DNA of 64,000 nt from Owenia fusiformis (lineage: Eukaryota; Annelida; Polychaeta; Sabellida; Oweniidae). The DNA lies in NCBI GenBank assembly GCA_903813345.2, contig CAIIXF020000011.1, positions 14,863,754 to 14,927,753 of the forward strand. The letters are read 5' to 3'. Below are positions 22,501 to 34,500 of the stretch, piece by piece (positions within the stretch are counted from its first letter, which is position 1; the number at the start of each line of letters is the position of its first letter). The notes beneath the pieces are model-generated. The model saw only the letters and a list, made by a program, of their open reading frames with translations, was not told the DNA's origin and ran no database searches. The position numbers and the translations under genes are program-made.

Positions 22501-25500
22501 TGCTGGTCCTGTTTGGATCAGACAGGTTCTATTGTTCATGATAATTATAGCACATAAGAGTACATGATATAAGAGTACATGATATAAGAGTACATGATAT
22601 AAGAGTACATGATCTTACCAATCATCATATAAGGCCTTCAACACATGATCTTCCAGGAGTAAACCAGTCTGCTTCCTGTAATACATAACAAAAAGTGTTT
22701 ATCATAAAAAGAAATAGAACCAATTTAGTAGATGTGCTGTACTATAGTAGAAACGGGCTAGAACTTAGATGTGTATTGGGTTGGACCAGGCTCATATTGT
22801 TTGAGTCACATGCTGGATGTAGCAATGACCCAAATGGCACTTCACAATGTGAAGCTACTTTATTCTGTGGGTACTAGAGAAGATATTTGTCAATAGATGA
22901 TATAATCTATAAACTAAAACAACCAGAACAACGGCAACGCCAAAGCGTAGCGAATCCTATCGAACAGAAATGGCTGGCATTTTACAAATAAAATATATAG
23001 CAAATATCGTAAAATAACACCCATAAGAAAGGCCACCATTTTCAAAATGGTTGCTCACTGGCCAAGTTGTCATCAGAAGAAGTAATATGCTTTTAAGTAG
23101 CCACATATAAAATTTTAAAAAAATCGCCCACGCATACATGTAAATGCTGGCCATTTTTTAAAATGGCCGCCTACTACCCAAAATGTCATAAGACAGTATG
23201 CAGTCCTTTCAAGTATTCACATATCAAATATGAACAAAATCGCTCTATTACGTTTTGAGTTATAGTAAAAAATGTAAAATAACACACGTAAAAATGGTGG
23301 CTATTTTTCAAAATGGCCGCCTACTACCCAAAATGTCATTAAACATTGGGCCATGCTTAAAGTATTCACATACCAAATATGAACAAAATCGCTCTACTAC
23401 TTTTTGACTTACAGTAAAAAATGTTAAATAACATGTAAAAATGGCGGCCATTTTTCAAAATGGCCGCCTACTACCAAAAATGTCATTAGACATTGTGCCA
23501 TGCTTAGAGTTTCACATACCAAATATGAACAAAATCGCTCCACTACTTTTCAAGTTACAGCAAAAATCATAAAAAGACGTGAAAAGGCAGCCATTTTTCA
23601 AGATGGCTGCCATGTATTTCTTCTGTATTTACATTTCTAGCTTAATCAATGTCCCACATAATTTTTTACATTTAAAACATATTGCTATTACAGTTTTATA
23701 TGCAGTACCTAAATTACTGTAAAATCGGCACTAAAATGGCCGCCATTTTTAAATGAGTGGCCAGTTTGAAATCAGTTTTCGGGTAGAACTTCTACCCCCA
23801 TTGGGTATATGTGTACAAAATATGAACAAAATCGGGCCAACGGTATTTGAGTTATTGCCGGACGGACGGACGGAGGCGTTCCCTATATCCCTCCGAACTT
23901 CGTTCGATGGGATAAAATATTCGTTCGATGGGATAAAAACAACTCTAGCATTGTAGAATAACCCCTTAAACGTGTCATTCACTGTTTTGGTATATCATAT
24001 CATATCATATCAAATCAATCCATCCACATACATGAACTGTATTCTCTTTATACTTGACCCCCCCCCCCTCCCACTACTTGACTACACACCTTCTTACACA
24101 GGTACTTAGTGCACTGGTTACTAGACCTTGTGGAGAGGTATGAAGTGGGGGGGGGGTGCTCCCAAGGGCGTGAAGGTCTTGTAGCTAGACTGATTTATTA
24201 GTAATTATCTTTGTAATAACAGTCTTACCCTAAAGCACTATCTGCATTTATACGAGGGAACAGCTTGCACCATGGGAGGTTTGGATGGATCCAGTACATG
24301 CATGCTTTCTGGAACTCTGGTTTCCTTGAGCAAGTATTCGCCTGTAATAGAATAAATGATGTACATTAGTGTAGAAGAAGTATATAACATGTACATTGGG
24401 ACACCTTCATGTTATGGAATCATTTTCTACCTGACCGAGTCCCACTGACTTATCTGTTCATAGATCATCTTTGTAAAAACAATCTCACCTGGCCAAACGG
24501 AACAATAATACAACAGATACAATATCAAGGTCTCTTTATATTCGAATTAATGGATGATAACAAAATTGGAACTGGGGAAAAGGTGTTTTACTGAGAGATG
24601 CTCAGATATACAGGTTTTCATGTACATGTTAAAAATAAACAGACCTGATAACAGGTAGATGTTAAAAATGATGTACATATTAAAAATGAACAGACCTGAT
24701 TTATAGGTTTTAAAGCACATGCTAAAACTAAACAGACCTGATTTACAGGTACATGTTAAAAATGATGTAAATGTTAAAAATGAAAAGACCTGATTAACAG
24801 GTTTTATATATTAGGGGTGGATCTACAGATTTAAATGTACTGTGTTAAGATGAACATACCTGATATTGAGCTCTTCTGACAAAGCTATACAGTCCATCAC
24901 ATTCCTCATTCGTTTTCAATGGGTGGCACCATGAGAATAATTCTGGTGACATAAATCTGAAAAAATACATGGTTACTTTGGCACTTCTATGAATTGAATA
25001 TTATCTATCATAATGTTAACCTGGTATTTCAAACGGGAGATCTCAGGTGTATTTTTAGATCTGCATGTACTTAGGTATAACTTGCAAAAGAGATCTCAGG
25101 TGTATTTTTTAGATCTACATGTACTTTTGTATAACTTGGAAAAGAGATCTCAGGTGTATTTTTAGATCTGCATGTACTTGTGTATAACTTGCAAAAGAGA
25201 TCTCAGGTGTATTTTTTAGATCTACATGTACTTGTGTATAACTTGCAAAAGAGATCTCAGGTGTATTTTTTAGATCTACATGTACTTGTGTATAACTTGC
25301 AAAAGAGATCTCAGATGTATTTTTTAGATCTACATGTACTTATGTATAACTTGCAAAAGAGATTTCAGGTGTATTTTTTAGATCTACATGTACTTTTGTA
25401 TAACTTGCAAAAGAGATCTCAGGTGTATTTTTAGATCTGCATGTACTTGTGTATAACTTGCAAAAGAGATCTCAGGTGTATTTTTTAGATCTACATGTAC

Positions 25501-28500
25501 TTGTGTATAACTTGCAAAAGAGATCTCAGGTGTATTTTTTAGATCTACATGTACTTTTGTATAACTTGCAAAAGAGATCTCAGGTGTATTTTTAGATCTG
25601 CATGTACTTGTGTATAACTTGCAAAAGAGATCTCAGGTGTATTTTTTAGATCTACATGTACTTGTGTATAACTTGCAAAAGAGATCTCAGATGTATTTTT
25701 TAGATCTACATGTACTTACATATAACTTGCAAAAGAGATCTCAGGTGTATTTTTTAGATCTGCATGTACTTCTGTATAACTTGCAAAAGAGATCTCAGGT
25801 GTATTTTTTAGATCTACATGTACTTGTGTATAACTTGCAAAAGAGATCTCAGGTGTATTTTTAGATCTACATGTACTTGTGTATAACTTGCAAAAGAGAT
25901 CTCAGATGTATTTTTTAGATCTACATGTACTTACATATAACTTGCAAAAGAGATCTCAGGTGTATTTTTTAGATCTGCATGTACTTCTGTATAACTTGCA
26001 AAAGAGATCTCAGGTGTATTTTTTAGATCTACATGTACTTGTGTATAACTTGCAAAAGAGATCTCAGGTGTATTTTTAGATCTACATGTACTTGTGTATA
26101 ACTTGCAAAAGAGATCTCAGGTGTATTTTTAGATCTACATGTACATGTACTTGTGTATAACTTGCAAAAGAGAGTACTTCCGAACTGAATATAATTCATT
26201 CAATCTCTTTGAACTTGTTATTGTATTAAATTAAACAAGGCACAGGACGTGAACGAGATCACACCATCAAATAGGCAGACACTATGAACCAGGAAAACTG
26301 TTCTCCTATTATGTTTACAAATTTCAAGAACAAGAAACAAGATTTTTCAAAAAACCTTCAAAATGGCCACCAGAAAACAAAAGTTAATCAGCTCTAGTAC
26401 TTGATATCCTCTATCATTTGTGTAAATTTGAAGGAAATCCGATGAGCGGTTTTCCTGAAATGGTGATGACAAGATTTTTCGAAAAACCTTCAAAATGGCC
26501 ACTAGAAAACAAGATGGCCGCCCAAAAGTTAATCAGCTCTAGTACTTGATATCCTCTATCATTTGTGTAAATTTGAAGGAAATCCGATGAGCGGTTTTCC
26601 TGAAATGGTGATGACAAGATTTTTCGAAAAACCTTCAAAATGGCCACTAGAAAACAAGATGGCCGCCCAAAAGTTAATCACCTCTATAGTACTTGATATC
26701 CTCAGACCTCAGTAGGTGTTTTGTAATTAAGCTGACCTTTTAAATCCAAAATATCAATTTAGAAAATCAAATTTTTGACCTTTTCAAGGTCACTGAAGGT
26801 CCACGAAAGGTCAAATCTGAAATTTAAGGTCATATTTGAACTTCTGAGAACTTGTAGATGTTTTTAAAAAAAAATTTGGTCAATTTGGAGCAAGTTGAAA
26901 AATTCAAAATGGCCGCCAAATTGAAAACTTCAAAATGGCCACCATGTAATTCAGCCAGCATACCCAAAACCTAATCAGATCTTGGCAATAGTCTGCTCTT
27001 GCATCTGTAAAAATTTCAAGTGGAATGGATAAGTGGTTTTCCTGGAATTTTGATGACAAGATTTGTTGAAAAATTCAAAATGGCCGCCACATAGTTTACC
27101 TATCATGCCCTAAACCTAATCAGATCTTGGCACTAGTCTGCTATTGCATGTGTAAAAATTTCAAGTTGAACAGGTTAGCGGTTTTCTTGGAATTTTGATG
27201 ACAAGAATTGATTTGTAGTCTCAAACTTTGAGAAACTTGGATATCATCATTTGTGACCTAGTTTAATGACCTTGACCTTCGACCTTGAAAATTTAACTTT
27301 TTCAGACCTCAGTGTGTTTTGTAATTAAGCTGACCTAAATTTAAATTCCAAAATATCAATTTAGAAAATCAACTTTTTTGACCTTTTCAAGGTCACTGAA
27401 GGTGAATGAAAGGTCAAATCTGAAATCTAAGGTCAGATTTGAACTTCTGAGAACTTGTAGATGTTTTTAAAAAAGAAATTTGGTCAATTTGGAGCAAGTT
27501 GAAAAATTCAAAATGGCCGCCAAATTGAAAACTTCAAAATGGCCACCATGTAATTCAGCCAGCATACCCAAAACCTAATCAGATCTTGGCAATAGTCTGC
27601 TCTTGCATCTGTTAAAATTTCAAGTTGAATGGATAAGTGGTTTTCCTGGAATTTTGATGACAAGATTTGTTGAAAAATTCAAAATGGCCACCACGTATTT
27701 TACCCAGCATGCCCTTAACCTAATCAGATCTTGGTACTAGTCTGCTCTTGCATCTGTAAAAATTTCAAGTTGAACAGGTAAGCAGTTATCCTGAAAATTT
27801 GATGACAAGATTTGGTTTATGTGCCGCCCGCCCAACAGCACAAGACGACGACAATATAGCACTTTTTCAAAGTGCGATAAAAAAATGTTTCTATCTGCAT
27901 GGTTGGCATTTCTCTACAATTTTGATATTGAATATTATCTATCATAATGTTAACCTGGTATTTCAAACGGGAGATCTCGGGTGTATTTTTTAGATCTACA
28001 TGTTCTTGTGTATAACTTGCAAAAGAGATCTCAGGTGTATTTTTTAGATCTGCATGTACTTGTGTATAACTTGCAAAAGAGATCTCAGGTGTATTTTTTA
28101 GATCTACATGTACTTGTGTATAACTTGCAAAAGAGATCTCATGCAGGTGTGTGTATAACTTGCAAAAGAGATCTCAGGTGTATTTTTTAGATCTACATGT
28201 ACTTGTGTATAACTTGCAAAAGAGATCTCAGGTGTATTTTTTAGATCTACATGTACTTGCGTATAACTTGCAAAAGAGATCTCAGGTGTATTTTTTAGAT
28301 CTGCATGTACTTGTGTATAACTTGCAAAAGAGATCTCAGGTGTATTTTTAGATCTGCATGCACTTGTGTATAACTTGCAAAAGAGATCTCAGGTGTATTT
28401 TTAGATCTGCATGTACTTGTGTATAACTTGCAAAAGAGATCTCAGGTGTATTTTTAGATCTGCATGCACTTGTGTATAACTTGCAAAAGAGATCTCAGGT

Positions 28501-31500
28501 GTATTTTTTAGATCTACATGTACTTGCGTATAAATTGCAAAAGAGATCTCAGGTGTATTTTTTAGATCTGCATGTACTTGTGTATAACTTGCAAAAGAGA
28601 TCTCAGGTGTATTTTTAGATCTGCATGCACTTGTGTATAACTTGCAAAGAGTACTTCCAAACTGAATATAATTCATTCAATCTCTACGAATTTGTTATTG
28701 TATTAAATTAATAAAAATAAAAATAAAAGTTTCTATCTGCATGGTTGGCATTTCTCTACAATTTTGATGAAGTAATAACTAGGTGCTTCTATTGGTTTAC
28801 CTTATTTTCATCTTTAAACTCCAGTCACAGATCATATCCTTGTTGTAGACCAACTTCTCTGCTTCGTTTGTTTCTTTGGTGACTGTATTCCTGGATGTAT
28901 TTGAAAATAATGTTTCAGGCAAGCTATTCACACTTGTATCTGTTGTTACTGATGGGTTTTTGTCAGCTGATGATTCCTGTAAAAACATTGTACTCAATCA
29001 AGTGATGCAATAATCAAAATGTGATTGAACTTTCCAGATAATTCAATCTCAATATGCAATGCATGAAGTGTGAGTTAAAGCATAATGGACATTTACAATA
29101 CATTACATTTAGCACTATAAACAATTTTGGTTGATGATTAAAGGAATTCTTAATTTCCCTAATCAAAGATGACATTATTCAATTTTAAGATAACAGTACA
29201 GTGAAACCTTTAAAGTCCCCATGTAAAGTTCGAAAATATGTTTTTTTCATTCATTTACTTATTGTCATGAAGTTATTTAATTTGTCAAAATGTTATTTAA
29301 GAGATTTTTCGTGCTTAATTATGAACCATTTTTCTTAATTTTTTCAGCGAAAAACAAGTGGGGATAAATACTATGCATTGGTGTGAATTATCGTTTATTA
29401 AAAGATATGTGTGACCTCTAAAAGTCAGATTTAAATAAATCCACATTTTTCAAACAAAAAGTCCTTCAAAAACCACTTTTTGAAATTAGAAAAAATAGTT
29501 TCACATATCACACTTTGATAACATTGTGTAAGACTACAATATAAGCCAAAGTGGTTTAAACTTTATACGGGGCCTTTAAAGCAGAACACCTTTAGAAGTA
29601 GAACCTTTTCAAATTCTGATAACCATTAACTTAAATGTAAAATAAACCTCTTAAAGCAGAACACCTCCCTTTAAACAGGTTTCATTTAACTCACTTAAAA
29701 GTAATTTATTTAATCTTTTAATATAATGCTAACCCAGTTTCCCTATATAGTGAGATCAATAGTGCAAGAAAACAGGCAAATAGTTCATTCATGGAACGAA
29801 GCATGAAACTTTCCACATATCATCAGAATACCATTCCCTTTGATTTAAGAGCCAGAGCCATTTTTGTGGTCCAACTAGAATGGTCAAAAAATAGTAAGTA
29901 CCCCCTCCCACCAAATCCCATGGGGGTGGGGAGATATAGGAATATTTTTTTCATAAAAAATTTTCTTTGAATATGGTCATACTACAGTTTTAGTGTGCTA
30001 TTTTCATGGTAAAGAAATTTTGCAAACATAACAAGATGATTTATCATTAATTTCCATCATTGTTAAAGACTAATCATGGGCGATGCCCACTTTTCATACC
30101 TTGAACATTTAGGTTATTAAATCTCTATCATGGGTTGAACAAATGAATGTAATTCAGTTTTCTGGAAAACACCAGATACCATTTTGATGTTAGGTGCTAT
30201 AATTAATCTTTGCATTTGACTGCTAAAAGGCTTACACCATATCACAACCCTGTTTAGAAGAAGAAAGCAAGCAACAAATGTCCCAGATCTACAACATGTA
30301 CCCACTGTTCTATGTACATGTATGTCGAGTCTCTATACTCTCCTGAAGAGAACCTATGCTACAGACACAACTGTCCAGAATTTAGATGATGATGTGCTTA
30401 AACAGTTTGATGAATGGTGTGCTGACCAAGTGCCCAAACAGTTTGATGAATGGTGTGCTGACCAACAGAATGTACCAGCACCAGTGAACATTTAGGCTAT
30501 TAAACCTCTTTCATGGTTTGAACCGGAACCAGAAGGGCCGCCACAGTCACAGCCTGCAGTCTCTAAATTCTCAAGAGAGCCTATACTACATACACAGCTG
30601 TCCAGAATCTAGATAATGAAGTGATAAACAGTTTGATGAATGGTGTGCTGACCAACAGAATGTACCAGTCTTTAAGTTTTGGTTTCTGATTATTTGAATC
30701 GAAATACCGTGCCTTAACTAAGTGTGGGCTATCAGAGAGGGAAATTTCCCTCTTTATCTCCAGTCAATTAGCAATCTTATCACCTGTTTTTTTGTTTTTT
30801 GACCTTGTCAATATGTTTGCTAAGTGCCAGTTCAGTATATCATCAGAACTCAAAGTTCAAAAATGGATAGCTTTTGGAAAAGTAAAAAAATTATAGATAT
30901 CTCACTTCATGAAATTGCAGCTGCCCTTTGACATGGTAGGACGATGTGTCTCCCCTTATTTCATGCCCCCACAGGTTCAGACACTATATCTGGATTCCAA
31001 TCATTGAACATTTTGTTGTGATTTTATACAATAGAGACAACAATGAAATAACTGTAAATGCTGCAATGCTGCAACTCAAATTGAGAACATCCCACCATAA
31101 GTTGCATAAGTTGGTTCCAGACAATTATACCTATGTCAGTCCTCGCTTCACCCTCACAATTGAGTTGGAAATCCATTACCACAAAGGCTGGGAAAATAAT
31201 TTGGGTGCCAGTGTGGAAAACATTGCCCTAGCTTCAGATGCATGCCAAATGCTAGTAAAATGCAACAACAAACAACAGCTTTTTGTCATTCTAGTGAACC
31301 ACAAAAATGGCTCTGGCTCTTAAATCAAGAATGTTGTCCTGATTATATATGAAAAATTGCAAATGCCCCCTCCCATCAAATCCTGGGGGGAGGGGAGGGG
31401 AGGGGAGGGGAGGGGAGGGGAGGGGAGGGGAGGGGAGGGGAGGGGAGGGGAGGGGAGGGGAGGGGAGGGGAGGGGAGGGGAGGGGAGGGGAGGGGAGGGG

Positions 31501-34500
31501 AGGGAAGTATTTTTTGTTGATTTTTTTGAATATGATCTATATTCATTTTTAGTATGTTACTTTCAGTGTATAAAAACAATTTTCAAGATTGCATCCGTAT
31601 TTCTCATGGATATTCATTATTAAAGCCTGACCAAGGGCGACGCCCACTTTATCAACATGTTAATATACAAGTTAATGAGTCTTCTATTATGAATAGGAAA
31701 ATTACCTAATAAGGCTGAATAAAATTGATAAGATTAAGTCAGTTATTCATGTTAAGATGATAAGTCAATTGAAAGGCCACATCCCTTTTAGATATAAAGA
31801 TATAATAATATATAATTCACAATTAATGATACATTATTTTGGCTTTTAATGAGAGCACTTTACTAGCGTTTGGCATGCATCTGAAGCTTGGGGCAATGTT
31901 TTCTACACTGGCACCCAAATAATTTTCCCAGCCTTTGCTGGTGTAGTGTTGAACTTTGAGTTCTGATGATGGTACTGAACTGGTACTCAGAAAGCATATT
32001 GACAAGGTCAAAAAACTAAAAACCAGGTGACAAGCTTGCTAATTGACTGGAGATAAAGAGGAAAATTTCCCTCTCTAATAGCCTACACTTAGTTAAGGCA
32101 CAGTATTTTGATTCAAATAATCTGAAACCAAAACTTAAAGACTGGTACATTCTGTTGGTCAGCACACCATTCGTCAAACTGTTTATCACTTCATTATCTA
32201 GATTCTGGACAGCTGTGTATGTAGTATAGGCTCTCTTGAGAATTTAGAGACTGCAGGCTGTGACTGTGGTGGCCCTTCTGGTTCTGGTTCAACCCATGAA
32301 AGAGGTTTAATAGCCTAAATGTTCAGCATATGAAAAGTGGGCGTCGCCCATGACTAGTCTTTAACAACTATGAAAATCAAAGAGAAACCATCTGGAAATA
32401 AAGAGGAAAATTCTCCTGTCCTATAGCCCTCACATAGTCAAGGCACAGTATTTCAATTTGAATATTCAGAAACCAAAGCTTGAAGACTGGTACATTCTGT
32501 TGGTCAGCACGACATTCATCAAACTGTTTAGGCACTTGGTCAGCACACCATTCATCATTCATTGTTTAAACATCTAGTGCTTTGCTACATCTAAAGGACT
32601 GTTCATGGATTGATGTGGGATGGAGCTTTGTGTAGTGTGGGCTGTCTCTGTCGTCAGGCTTGCGACTGACCTCTGGCTGGTTTAAGATCTTTTATGGTAC
32701 CAACACTTCCATTCCAGAGACTAAAGCCATAAGACACTGATTATCTCTTGAAGAATAGATGGAAAGCTTCTTCATTGGTTATAATGGCCATGCTATTGGT
32801 GGGCCCATTTGTCGCCTCTTCGCATCCAGAGCCATTTGGAGCATGATTCTGCAGCTGCTCCTATTTCACGCATTGCTTGTCTGAGTTGTCTAGGATGTAC
32901 ACCAATGTCTTTAAACATTGATCGCAGAGACACAGCTGGGAAACCCCTGCATCCTACTTCTACAGGGTAAAGTCTTGCTTGCCATCCTTTGTTCTCGGCT
33001 TCATGGATCAGGTCTTGGTATTTGTTGTACTTGAGTTGGTGGGAAATATCTATTCTTTCCTCCCATGGTACTGTTAGTTCTATTACTAGTATTGTCTTGG
33101 TGGCTTTAGATAGGAGTAGCATGTCGGGACGTAGTGTTGTTGCTGCTATGTTCTGGGGAAAGACTAATTTCCTGTCCAGATCGACATGTAGTTCCCAATC
33201 TGAGGCTTTAGACAGTGCTGAGAGAAGAATTGATTTATCTGCGTTTTTGGTCACTGGAGTTGGTTGTTTTCCCTCCTGCTGAAATGCTGTGAACATGGGC
33301 TTTTTTGGGACTGACTGCTCGTTGTTGTTTATCCTTGATCTGTCAACCCATTCGGCTATTTTCTGTAGGACTTTGTCATGTCGCCATCTGTACCGGCCAT
33401 CACCTAGAGCTGTCTGGCAGCTGCATAGGATGTGATTGAGGGTACATCTTGGTCTTTTGCATAGAAGACATGTGTTGTCATTCTCGAGCCCCCAAGTGTT
33501 GAGATTCATTGGGGTTGGTAAAAGGTCTGTAAATGCTCGCAATATGAAGCTGAGGCTTGCTTGGTCTACTGTCCAAAGATCTTTCCATGTAGGAGACCTA
33601 TCCTGGATTGTCTCCCATTGGGTCCAGGATCCCTGCTTGGAGAGCCCTACAGCTTTTACAAGGCGTTCTTCTTCCTGAGCTTTTCTTGTTTGCCTTACCA
33701 GACGGTCTTTCCTTCCCTTCGGGGTCTTATCTAGAAGCTTGGAGCCATAATTGCCTAGGCCCAGGCGACCTTGGCAAACAACTCCTACTAACTGTTCATG
33801 TCGCTCTCGTTCTTCAGCTTCTGATATTGCTTGTTGGGGTTTCCATTTCCTTCCAGTTGATATGGTTTCTCCTGCTGAAAGGACTTTGGTATCCTTGGAT
33901 GTTCTGAGGGTGGTGATTGTCCTGACTTTGGACACCTTGAATTCCTCTACCAGTGAAGAAATTGGGAGGGACAACTTTGAAGATGTGCTGTAGAGGTTGC
34001 AGGAGCTGAAGCTTGGAGGTACTCCTAACCATTTCCTCAAAAATCTGTTGCACAATCTTTCCATGGAGTTGATGAGGGATAGAGGGAATTCATACAAGGA
34101 GAAAGGCCATTGTAACCGGGGGATGACTCCAAACTGGAAGCACCACACCTTAAATTTCCCTAGTAGGTAGCTCTTGTTGATAGTTTCCATCCACCTTTCT
34201 AGTTCCTTGCATACCTCTTTGGTTGTGTTGCTATCTTTTAAGGTCTCATCATAGACCTTCCCTAAGCATTTTATGGGTTCATCTTGAATAGATGGGATTA
34301 CTGCTCCTTGGATGTTAAAAGTGTGTCTTTCAGTAGGCCTTCCTTTGACAATGGTCATGCTGCGTGACTTCTTGGGTTTAAATTGCATACGGGACCATGT
34401 AGCCATATCCTCAAGACTTGTAAGAATCCACCGCATGCCAGGGATAGACTGAGTCATAACTGTGATGTCATCCATGAATGCTCTGCAGCATGGGTGTCTC

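Noticed and set aside
25180-26079. Long open frames with a repeating 18-residue pattern (YNLQKRSQVYFLDLHVLV) that look like a repeat protein
   Set aside because: They exist only because the 54 bp satellite unit is divisible by three; array units of 53 bp break the frame and there is no start, splice or homology evidence.
25020-28650. CRISPR-like regular spacing in the 53-54 bp arrays
   Set aside because: The whole unit repeats with no unique spacers, and the context is animal intron.
30117-30305. 62-residue frame conserved with a frame at 36915-37103
   Set aside because: The similarity is explained by the two arms of the inverted-repeat element; no independent sign of coding selection or homology.
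31349-31623. Gly/Arg/Glu-rich frames on both strands
   Set aside because: Translations of the (GGGGA)n microsatellite.
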